Source of the DNA: Syncephalastrum monosporum B8922 | Lineage: Eukaryota > Mucoromycota > Mucoromycetes > Mucorales > Syncephalastraceae | Length of the DNA: 64,000 nt | Reading direction: 5' to 3' | Assembly: GCA_000697355.1 (NCBI GenBank) | Contig: JNEN01001278.1 | Location: 1 to 64,000, forward strand | Shown: positions 34,229 through 44,400 of the stretch, in pieces | Layout: the number at the start of each line of letters is the position of its first letter | How positions within the stretch are numbered: position 1 is the stretch's first letter | Program-made: the position numbers and the translations under genes | Notes under the pieces: model-generated | What the model saw: the letters and a program-made list of their open reading frames with translations, nothing else | Told to the model about the DNA's origin: nothing | Database searches by the model: none

Positions 34229-35746
34229 ACACATTAACTCATATACGCTCTCTCTCACCTGTTACTCTACCCTCTTGCATTTGCATACCTTTGTTCGTTT
34301 CTTTCTATTCTTTTATTTTGCATTCAAGTAACCTTATCCATTTCATTTGTTTATCCTTGTTTGTACTTTACATTTCAATATAAATTTCGTTCCATTAAGT
34401 TGTTCCAAGGAAATACACGACTGCACATTATGAGAAGATCTATAAGGAAGCATAATACTTGAATATATCGGGTACAGTATTCAAGTACCAAGGCTGCTGT
34501 CATTGTTTTCTTCAGACCCTTTGACCGCAAAAGTGCCACTCCCCAATAATAAAATAGTAAGCAAGTGTTTGGCTAGCAACAAGGAGACACATCAAGTACC
34601 ATAACGCGGTAGAAGGTACGATGCCGGGAAAATGTCTGGCTCTCTAACTTGTAATACCATTCCAGTGGCAATAAGTTGTATTAAGCAACAGATAATGTAA
34701 TCCAGTAGCGGACATTCAGGATTCGAATTCGTCGTGAAAAGGCAGGTGCCATGATAACGAAAGGTTACCAAGACCTCCGCTCGGCAGTTTTTCGACTGAC
34801 ACAGTACGATATAACGGGGAATAGATCCTTTTCCGTATTCAATGTAATAGCCTTTGTCCTCAGGTCGGGAGTTTTGACTTGAGGGAAAGCATATCGGGTC
34901 TATCGTAAATCATATGCAGGTGAAAAGCAACATGAACGCGTGACTATCGCGTTACAATGGACGGCAGTGTTTAAAATATGGAACTTTTATTAAGGCGGGA
35001 AGGTAATGACAAGGACAAGCGTGTTTACGGTTGCTAATAAAAGACAGCTCAGCCCGACTTCACGATGTCATTGATATATCCTTAGGGTCTGCATGTAGGA
35101 CTTGTACTCTTGTAGTGATTTGTTACCCAAAAGACCAAGGGTGTTATTGGCAACGACCGAAGGTCGACCAAGGTTTGTCGTTACGATCGACCAAAGGTGG
35201 CTCCGGTACAGATAGATTGGTTGCTCAGCTTACCACTGCGTCCATCTCTTGCTTCAGACCTTTATAGAAGAATTTTGCATTGCTGACAATGGTAGTGCCC
35301 TACAAATACAGTGATTACTAACATAAAACCTCTTCAGAGTCCTATAATACACAACAAACACACCGATTCCTAATCATTAGCTCCATAGTTTTGGACGCCC
35401 GAATTTCAAGGCTAATTTTGTGTATTGATTGCTTTATGGCTGTATGGCCGTATGGCTGTATACTTTTTTGATAAAATGAGGGGCATGATAAACTTGAAGT
35501 TGATGAACGGTTCTACTATGGAGACTATATAAAAGTAGGTCGTAGTGTGAATGATAAAATTGCGCAACTGAAACAAGGATTTCTATGCATGTATATGACA
35601 AGAAATTTAGAGTAGAGGGGTGTGTAGGAAGACATATGCGTCATAATAGCATACTCATCCAAATGTACATATCCATATCAACATATGTGGACGCATAAGA
35701 GCAAAAGGAAAACGAAAGAGTAGAGAGGAAGAAAGAGGGGTATAAA
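34229..35746. other. Intergenic region, 1.5 kb, no supported gene
   Basis: This A/T-rich stretch lies between the helicase 3' end and the cyclin 3' end. It holds small imperfect direct repeats of a TATGGCTGTATGGC type near 35435-35460. No gene is seen. Confidence 0.5.
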
Positions 35747-36903
35747 TTAAGGGGGTCGTGAAAGGTGCCCAGTCGCTGCTGACGTACGGTGGCGTCGCCC
35801 AGGAGACGAGGACGACGGCTGAGGTAACGGCGGCGGGGGCTGGCTATGGTGCGCCGTGCACCGACGACGCGAGGAGTGATGGACAGCCATGGGTAGCGGG
35901 GGAGGCGCTAATGGATCCTGCCAATAGCTTGGATGGTGCGGCTGTAAATGCGGTTCCTCGGCTCCTAGCGTAGGTGGAGGCAAGGTTTTGTCAGCGTAAT
36001 AGGAGCGGATCGCTGCTTCGGAGGATAGTGAATCGGACGCCGAAGAGTTGCTCGAAATAGAGGTTGAACTATTATTATCATCCGACGCCGAAAACAGAAC
36101 CGAGAAAGATGAATTAGTTGACGCGACGGATGATGAGGAGGAGTAGCGTGCGTCGCGCAGTGATGGTAGCAGGACGTTGGGACGGCCGCTTTGGGCTACA
36201 GGAGGTGGCATAGATACACCTCCGTCAAGAGGGTGCGACAGTTGTTGCTGTTGCTGTTGCTGATGCTGTTGTGGAAAACGCGGGGGTTGCTGGTAAGGGC
36301 GACGGATGACTGAGTTGTCAAAGCGAGCCAAAGCCCCATAGAGGTCCTCGAGTGTAATCGACAGTTGAAAATCCTAATCGTGACTCAGTCAATGACACGC
36401 GCTAAGGCAAGCCTCCTGCTTTTGTTCACACACACACCCCCAACCCATGCTCCCTTTTCCTTGACCACCCCCCCTTCCGCAAATCCCCCAATCTCTGCTA
36501 CGCCCTGTACTTTTACGCGAAAGGAACAGGAAAACAGAACGAAAATTGAGAAGATCCCAGCCGCTCACGCGTAACTCAACAACTTCCGATGTGCTGTTAT
36601 CTTACCAGTAAAGCTAGCAGCTGCTTTTCCATCAAATTAATTTCTGCCACCGTGAAATAATGAGCATAGCGTGTCCAGTGACGGTTTCTCGGAGCGGTAT
36701 CGTGCAGTGCTTTAGAGGTCACGATCAACGTGGCGAGAAAAATGCGCTGGCAAGTGCAAGGCATGCCACGCGCAATAGGTGCGAGTCTCTCCCGGAGACG
36801 GTCGAGCAGAACCAAAACGCCAAGCAAGGTGCCCGGACTCGTTGACGATCGTCGCACAAGGAAATTGACAAAAGTTGGTAAAGGTGGTATCGATGGCTGT
36901 TGC

Positions 36904-36934
<31 letters not shown>

Positions 36935-37070
36935 CTGCGGGTGAAGCTGACTGGCAAGGGATGACAAGCGATGTTTGGTGTGCTATGTGCGCGAGAAACG
37001 ACACGGCGGTCGGACGGTCAATGAAGTCCAGTAGGCGACGGTGCTGCGGGTCTTCAGCGAGTGCAGCCAT
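35747..37070 (-). CDS. PCL/PHO80-type cyclin
   Basis: Exon 1 is 36606-37070 and exon 2 is 35747-36373, giving 363 aa. The cyclin box shows the family's typical run: FVNFLVRRSSTSPGTLLGVL, LDRLRERL, ARGMPCTCQRIFLATLIVTS, HWTRYAHYFTVAEINLMEKQ. The junction then reads LLALLDFQLSITLEDL. This is the pattern of fungal Pcl1/Pcl2/Pcl9-like cyclins that partner the Pho85-type CDK in G1 control, polarity and metabolism. A 12-residue poly-Gln loop interrupts the N-terminal part (about residues 47-58). The C-terminal 190 residues are Ser/Pro/Gln-rich and disordered, with many SP sites. The two exons join in phase at the predicted donor (gtaaga) and acceptor (attag). It is divergent from the CENP-M-like gene. 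Confidence 0.9.
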
Positions 37071-37956
37071 TTGCTTTTTAACGTAGGAGAAGAAAGGAAG
37101 AGAGAAACAAAATGGAGAAAGAAAGAAAAGGTTTTTGGTGATGGCGCCCGTGCGTCTCCCTTTATTTTCTAACGGAAAAAAATTGGCGGGCAACGGTAGA
37201 AAGGGAGTTTTGCTTTGGTTCAAGGTGGTCCCTATTCAAATCCCTGTTGTGAGCTTGCTACTTACACCTCTACGCGCGCACACACACACACACACACACA
37301 GATACATACATAATACACACAAGCACACAGCATACAATGGCACACACGCACTTATTTCTCCGGGCAACTCAAAGGTTAAGATTATGCGGCGTATACGCTA
37401 CCCCTGCTTTGGGGTCATTGCGCGCAGACTCCCCTTCTCTCACGGGGACCAGTGATTTGTTCCGCTTGCTTCGAATCCTTTACTATACCATGCGCGCAGT
37501 ATGGAGTTGAAGTCGGGGGACATATACGGATCAGTTGGATGCGTTGGTAACACTTCTGCGCTTTGTTGTTATCTCGAATCGACCCGAAGACGGAAAAATA
37601 GATCGGATGTCTTCAGCCGAAGCTCCGTCGTTCGCGTCGGCCCTCGACGCAGTCGTAGCGCACGCAAAAGTCTAGATCGGCGCCGTGCAGGTAGCACGCG
37701 TATAACCGGCGCGCCACATGATGAGCGCTGCACTCCAACATGCGACTCTGAGAGTTATTACGATGGGGATATGTAATCCTGTACATTGCATGTAAATGTA
37801 TATATAATATCTATACTTTCATGGACTTTTTCGGCTGAGAAAGATTCATTGTTGTACCGACAGCTTGGAAATTCGCCACTTTTTCAACACTGATCACGCG
37901 TCAAACACTGCCCTAGCAAGCAAAGCGAAAAAAAAAAAAAAGCCGTAACGCTTGGC
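37071..37956. other. Divergent intergenic region with CA microsatellite
   Basis: A (CA)n stretch at about 37276-37301 is followed by further CA-rich sequence to about 37330. The interval should hold the promoters of the cyclin (minus) and the CENP-M-like gene (plus). ORF 37501-37776 on plus is Ser/Arg-rich with no motif and is not called. Confidence 0.5.
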
Positions 37957-38741
37957 ATGCAGAGGCCCATTTACACGCAGAGGCCTGCTGATCTTCTTGT
38001 AAGGACTCATTGCTTCCTTTTTTCTGTTTAATGACCCTTTACAAAAGATTGTCGGTTCAGTTAGTAGTGGAAAACGAACTCTGGCGAGTCGGTTACTCGA
38101 ATGGAGTGACACTTATATTTCAGTGTAATCCGGAGCATACTCCACTTGACAATAGTCAGCTCATGCTTGTTTTAGACATACATCCGAAGTATTGCCTCGT
38201 GACGCAACGCTCGATCGTAAAGACTGCATTGTTTATCTTGCTGATCTCACTGATTCCGCATGCTGGAAATCTCTGGAAACATCCCTACAATATGAAGTAC
38301 CGCGTTACATGTACGACAAAACCATCATTGTTTTCACCAACAGTACGTCTTTGTTGTTCCATCTATCAAAGCTAATGTCTATGTATCCATGTGCAGTGAA
38401 CAAGATTGACCAATATGCCATATTTCCGGATGTCCTGCAGGAGCGGCTACAGGAATACTATGACTTCCCCATCTTTTTCGCTGATTTCGAGGTGAATTCG
38501 AACACAAGCAGCAACTTATCGATAAGTATATTAATAAAAAGAGGTTTTCTGTTAGGACGAGACTATCTTGAAAGAAGTGAGCCAGCAGGTAGCCCGATTT
38601 GTACGCATTGCGGCACTGCAGCATTCGGAGGTGACGATGACTCTTTTGCGTACATTAGAACACCATGAAGTGCCTATCACGACGGATTATCGCTCGTTTG
38701 AGTCATTGTCCCGTCTGTCAGCTGCAGCAGATGAGGAATAG
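37957..38741 (+). CDS. CENP-M-like kinetochore protein (small-GTPase-fold)
   Basis: I reconstruct five exons: 37957-37998, 38048-38105, 38160-38342, 38397-38491 and 38556-38741, giving 187 aa (human CENP-M is 180). The start MQRPIYTQRPADLLIVGS parallels the first beta-strand of CENP-M. SSGKRTLASRLLEW then replaces the P-loop. DCIVYLADLTD corresponds to the strand DLIVFVVNLH. TIIVFTN is followed, across a junction, by DQYAIFPDV, and YYDFPIFFADFE matches the region YQSPLLYCDLE. The C-terminal helix VSQQVARFVRIAAL comes last. CENP-M is a GTP-binding-incompetent member of the inner-kinetochore CENP-H/I/K/M module. The intron 2 boundaries (38106-38159) are my choice among alternatives. The other junctions fit good gt/ag sites. 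Coding potential is invisible to single-ORF views because all exons are short. Confidence 0.72.
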
Positions 38742-39044
38742 CGAGTGGATTGCCAAAATTGAAATCCCATAGAGAAACAAGCAATGAATGTAATAAATGG
38801 ATTCTATTGGATACATTTTGCACTCCGAAAAGCAAGTTTTCAAAAATGGGTGGAGAGAGAGAATGGCGGGGTGAACCCCAAGCAAGGGAGTCAACCGCCA
38901 ATTTTTTGTACGGGTAAGTTGGGCTATTCTTTGTCGCGCGCTATTCTCGCTATAAGATCCATTGCATCGTCGTTTGATCCTTCTGCTGATGCGTTATTTG
39001 TGTTCTGATCGCCATCATGCTAGCCTGCCTCGACCCTCCTGCTT

Positions 39045-39586
39045 ATGAATCCACCATCCACCTCTCAGCCAAGCGACGCCCATGTGCCCCCATTAGACGA
39101 GACCTTGGAAAAAGTGTCGCAAGTAAGGCTTTGTCACTGCCTTTTTGTATTGTCCTTCACGCGTTATTCACCTTCACCTGCAGCGAGTGCGTCAGCTTGA
39201 AGCCGATGGTGAAAAGGAAGACGGCAAAAATGAACTGTCGCAGCTGATGGCCTTTCTGCGTATACTGCAGCAGCAGCAGCAGCACGTCCAGTTGATACAG
39301 CAGCAGTTTCTTCAAAACGTATCTCCTGAGCAACAGCAACAGCAGGTTCAGGCTCTGCAGCAGCACTTGCTTCAACAGGCGGGCGGTCCGCAAGGTAGAA
39401 GGGACAAAGACAGTTGACCGACTCGTTTTGCTCATATCAGTAGTGCCAGTACCAGGAGGTTTACCCTCTGCGAAAGGCATCCCCAACAACATGTTCCAGC
39501 AAATGCTCGCTTATAGCCTTTTGACCAAGAATCTTGGATCATTACCCAACCCTGCCATGGTACCCCAGCAACTACCACAGCAGCAA

Positions 39587-39621
<35 letters not shown>

Positions 39622-42600
39622 GCAGCCACTGCCACAGCAACCACAGCAACCACAGCAAGACCAGCCACAGCTCTCTCAAACGAAGCCACCGGCCGAAGAG
39701 CCTCTGCCCTCAATAGAAGAGCAACGAAGACGTCTGGGCGAAAAACTTGTGGAAGCCGTCCGCAAACAGGAGAAAGACCATCGTCTCCTGATGGGCATGA
39801 AATTTCCTGACATTCAACTTGAAAAACACTTGACCCCCATCGATTTGCTCGGTGGACAGCAACGATCACACGCGCATGCATCGCGCCAACAACGCCTCCT
39901 CCTACCTGATTTCGTGCCGGCCGGTCTGGCGCCTGCTACAGTGCGTTTGGAGCGCGACCGTCGGATAGACCAGCGTGCGCAGCTTCGACTTGAGCAACTG
40001 GAATCACATATCGAAGAAGACGACGGCCAGCCCCAGCCACAAACGCTGGGCTATCTTCTGGATCAATATTACAAGGAGACTGTCATGACTGCCTCTTCGA
40101 AACGGTTACAAGCTATCGTCGAGATAAAGTCTTTGCGACTCCGCGAAAAACAAGCCAAAGTAGGTTGACTATCCGTCGCATATACCCAACGCTAACTGCT
40201 GTGATAGCTTCGATTGGAGGTGATGAAAGGCATGGACGAAGTGAACCGGATCGCGACCTCGGTGGATAAGACCGCTTATCGTAAGCTGATCCGGCAAACA
40301 CTGCGAGAAGCCAAGATGACAGAAAAGCTGGAGCGCCAACAGCGGCAAGACCGAGAGAAACGAGAAAAACAAAAGCAGCTCGACTATCTTCAAACGGTGT
40401 GCAATCAAGGTCGGGAACTTCTTTCGTTCCATCGTGGCTATCAGGCGCGCTTGGGCAAACTAGGCAAAGCTGTCTTGCAGTACCACAGTCACGTCGACCG
40501 TGAGGAGCAGAAGCGCCTGGATCGTCGCTCCAAGGAGCGTATCCGTGCTCTGCGTGAAGACGATGAAGAGGCATACATGAAGCTGATCGATGAAGCAAAG
40601 GACACACGTCTGACCCTGCTGCTGAAGCAAACCGGTACCTACCTTGACTCGCTGACACGTGCCGTTGTGACGCAGCAAAACGACCCTGTGCATGCTTACG
40701 AAGAGGAAACAAGCGAAGAGGATTTGATGGGCGGTCCGCCCGATGAAGAGACCATGTTGACCGATGCAAACGGCAATAAGATTGATTACTTCCGCATGGC
40801 ACATCGTATTCAAGAAAAGGTTTCACAGCCCAAGATATTGAGTGGCGGAAAGCTGAAAGAGTACCAGGCAAGTTAGAGCAGAAGACCTGGTAAAATGGCG
40901 ATTTACACGTGTATTTTTATTAGATCAAGGGCCTTCAGTGGATGGTGTCCTTGTACAATAACCGACTGAACGGTATTCTGGCCGACGAAATGGGTCTGGG
41001 CAAGACGATCCAGACGATTAGTTTGATTACGTACCTCATCGAGAAGAAGAAGCAGAACGGGCCTTTCTTGATCATCGTACCTCTCTCTACCATCACAAAC
41101 TGGGACCTCGAGTTTGAAAAGTGGGCGCCTGACGTCAACAAAATTGTATATAAAGGCACACCCGAGGTCCGCAAAAGTATCCACAAAAATCGCATCAAGA
41201 ACAACGACTTCCAAGTGCTCCTGACCACGTTTGACTATGTCATCAAGGACAGGCCGCAGCTCTCCAAGATCAAATGGGTGTATATAATTATTGACGAGGG
41301 TCATCGCATGAAGAACACGCAATCCAAATTGACGATGGTTCTTCGGCAATATTATGCATCACGTTATCGTCTCATCTTGACGGGCACGCCTCTTCAGGTA
41401 AAAGGAGAAAAGTCTCCTACTCATATGATTCAATCTGTATACTAAGAAGCGAATAGAACAACCTTCCTGAGCTATGGGCCCTACTTAATTTCATTCTGCC
41501 AAAGATCTTCCACAGCGTGCAGAGCTTTGAAGAATGGTTCAATACCCCATTTTCCAATCAAGGTGTCCAGGATAAGGTTGAGTTGAACGAAGAAGAGCAG
41601 CTGCTCATTATCAAGCGTCTCCACAAGGTAAAAGACAGGCAAACCGATTAATAGAAGTCATCTCACGCTTTGTACCAGGTGCTGCGACCATTCTTGCTGA
41701 GACGTCTCAAGAAAGATGTTGAGGCCGAACTGCCCGATAAGGTCGAGCGTGTCATCAAGTGCAAGCTGTCTGCTCTACAGGCTAGACTTTATTCACAAAT
41801 GAAGCGCCACGGCATGTTATTCGCAGGTGACAGCGCCGGAAGCGGGTAAGAAAAAAGACCATATATATTATTCTGCACAACCTAAAGTCTCACTTATCGT
41901 TAGACGCACGAGCATTAAGGGCCTTAACAACACGATCATGCAGCTGCGCAAGATCTGCAACCATCCGTTCGTCTTTGAGGAAGTGGAGCGAATGGTGAAC
42001 CCATACAAGATTACCAATGAGCTCCTCTACCGCACCTCGGGTAAATTTGAGCTCTTGGATCGTTTACTCCCAAAGTTGCGGGCGACCGGACACCGGGTGA
42101 GTCCTTTCAAAAGAGAATAATTAATTTGGGTACTGATGGTTTATGCATAGGTTTTAATTTTCTTCCAAATGACACAAATCATGGATATCATGGAGGATTT
42201 CTGTCTGTTGCGGGACTATCGGCATCTGCGACTGGATGGGTCGACAAAATCAGAAGACCGATCCCGGCTATTGGAGGTGTTCAATGCACCAGACTCACCC
42301 TACTTTGTGTTCTTGTTGAGTACGCGTGCTGGTGGTCTAGGCCTGAATCTGCAGACAGCCGACACTGTTATTATCTTTGACTCTGACTGGTAAGTTTCGT
42401 ATCTTTCGAAGGTACAAAAGAAAGGCGCAAGGGTTAACGAGTGATTCGTTATCAGGAACCCGCATCAGGATCTGCAGGCGCAGGATCGTGCTCACCGTAT
42501 TGGTCAGACCAAGGAGGTGCGCATCTTCCGACTCATTACACAGAATTCGGTGGAAGAGACCATCTTGGCCCGCGCACAATACAAACTAGACATAGATGGC

Positions 42601-43116
42601 AAAGTCATCCAGGCCGGCAAGTTTGACCATCGAAGCACAGAAGAAGACCGTGAAGCGTTTTTGCGATCCCTCCTGGAAGACAAGGCGGACGAGCAAGACA
42701 CCAACGAGGAGAATGAGGACCTCGATGATGAGGAGCTCAATCTGATGCTCAAGCGGACCGATCAAGAATATGCCACCTTCACCAAGATGGATCTGGAGCG
42801 GCAACGGGCCACAGCCGAAGAGTGGCGACGGCATTATGGAGACAACCATCCACCGGGCGCGAAACCGGAACGACTCATGCAAGACTGGGAACTTCCGGAA
42901 ATATATCGCACGGATAGCGCGGATATCAGTGAAGAGATGACTGATACGGCCCAACTCGGCCGTGGCCAGCGATCGCGTGAAGCAATCCAGTATGATGATG
43001 GCATGACGGAAGGACAGTGGTTGCGTCAAATAGAACGGGGCAGTAGTCCGCGGAAGCGCGCGGGAGGAACACCATATTCAGGCGATGCGGGCAAGAAACG
43101 CAGCCGTTTGGAATAA
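39045..43116 (+). CDS. SNF2/STH1-type chromatin-remodelling ATPase (SWI/SNF-RSC catalytic subunit)
   Basis: Ten exons are 39045-39122, 39184-39394, 39441-40159, 40208-40867, 40924-41397, 41457-41627, 41679-41845, 41904-42096, 42151-42389 and 42456-43116, giving 1190 aa. The order is: Gln-rich start, a QLQ-like stretch ([15 protein letters not shown]) and a poly-Gln run. An HSA/post-HSA helical region (exon 4) follows, then the ATPase with [49 protein letters not shown] and [25 protein letters not shown] and an SnAC-like acidic region end the conserved part. It slides or evicts nucleosomes using ATP. The protein ends GKKRSRLE without the bromodomain usual for Snf2/Sth1/BRG1. Intron 4 is gc...ag (CAG|gcaagt). 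The gene starts 303 bp after the CENP-M-like stop. Confidence 0.95.
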
Positions 43117-43174
43117 ACGTACTAAATGCACATATATATACATACATGATTTACGCAAGCGCAAAATACAGTTA

Positions 43175-43448
43175 TCACGTACTCGCACCCGGTCGTCCCC
43201 CTTCCATCTTTGCTGCCATTAATTTTGATCCATTCCGGACACCTTCTGTTCCCCACAGCTCTTGCTAAAAAAGTATCATAGATAATTGCGACAAGCAGAG
43301 ATATGAGGCATACATACACAAGGAAGATGCAAGACAAAAGCGGAAAGTTGGATGATATAAATGAGGGAGAGACAACACCTTTTTTCACAGCGTTGAGATA
43401 TGCAAGACTGGTATTGAAGGCGAATTGAGAAACAACATGCGGGTCCAT
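43175..43448 (-). CDS. Small conserved protein, 49 aa, convergent with SNF2
   Basis: Exon 1 is 43389-43448 (MDPHVVSQFAFNTSLAYLNA) and exon 2 is 43175-43264 (QELWGTEGVRNGSKLMAAKM...). They join in phase across a 124-nt intron (gtgaaa...ttttag). The ATG is directly preceded by a good acceptor (ACTAAC branch, CTCACAG), so a 5'-UTR intron is likely. A diverged copy of exon 2 survives at about 48660-48765. Differences between the copies fall largely at third codon positions or are conservative, which argues that the frame was under selection. The first half is a possible amphipathic or hydrophobic helix. I do not recognise the family. It ends 58 bp from the SNF2 stop. Confidence 0.6.
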
Positions 43449-43689
43449 CTGTGAGCAAGAGTTAGTAAGATCATAATGTACCCTTTGTGTGTTAATATCA
43501 TGGCACCTTTTTTTTTTTTACAAATAACTTGTTTTTTTTATTCCAATAACAATTAAAGATTTTTGTTTTGCATGCATAAGCAATAAATGACATTCTACAT
43601 AAATAATGTTTTGGCATCATTTCATTTTCACTAGAGACATTAATTATATCTATAATAAAATACTGTGTCTTGGTTCGCCAACACTGATA

Positions 43690-44400
43690 AAAGGACGTCC
43701 CGGCAATCGCCTATCAGGGCCTCATAAAGCTCGCCCCTTCGCCTACCGTATATGGCTCTATAAACTTGGCAAGCATCATAATCCACCGTCCCGACAATCT
43801 TGTCGCGATTTACACCCCGGTGACAGCCTCGGCCGTATTGTACCGAGACCTCGAGGACCGGCTCAGTGTTCGCCAGAATGGGTACAGAAAGAGCGTAACG
43901 TCATCCACATAACCTCGCACCTTTGAGAGGTGGAGCCCGGCGCGGACAATCCGAAAAGGTAAGCGAAGGAGGTTTAAAAAGGGAAGCCAAGATACGCTTA
44001 ACGGCAAAGTGGTCGTCGAACGAGCGGTTCCAGGACCAGGAAAGCGAGGCGGTGAAGGAATGAAGGTGACCATCGGTAGTTTCCTGGTGTAGAGCTTGAT
44101 ACTACGTATTACGTGCCATGTCTTGCATCTGCCAGACCCAGAAGGCGAGCCAGGCTGCGGACAGGACACGAGAGGCTGTGCTCGAAGCGAAAAACTGATA
44201 CGCGGGAGAGGGAAGGACTCCATTGCGAGACTCCTGGCAGTGTATCTATGAGACAACACATTCGAGCAGCAGCGACCGAACCGGATCCGGCACAGATGGA
44301 GTCCCGACTTGATTATAAAGGGGCAGACAGAGGATCGAAAGAAGTCGTATAACAGGATGTGGCCGTCCATGGGTTTGTGAAGAACTGGCGAGACAGGATA
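43690..44400 (-). pseudogene. LINE-type (non-LTR) reverse-transcriptase relic
   Basis: On minus, a broken reading shows PLSVSWLPFLNLL (remnant of the GDPLSP...LF motif), then AGLHLSKVRGYVDDVTLFL (YxDD catalytic box). After a frameshift comes QYGRGCHRGVNRDKI (the downstream N-R-D-K motif). Spacing between these motifs is that of non-LTR retrotransposon reverse transcriptases. Stops and frameshifts make it inactive. Upstream endonuclease sequence is not recognisable. The element's ends, target-site duplication and poly-A tail are not visible. This is a dead fragment in the decayed interval between the two SNF2 copies. Confidence 0.6.
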
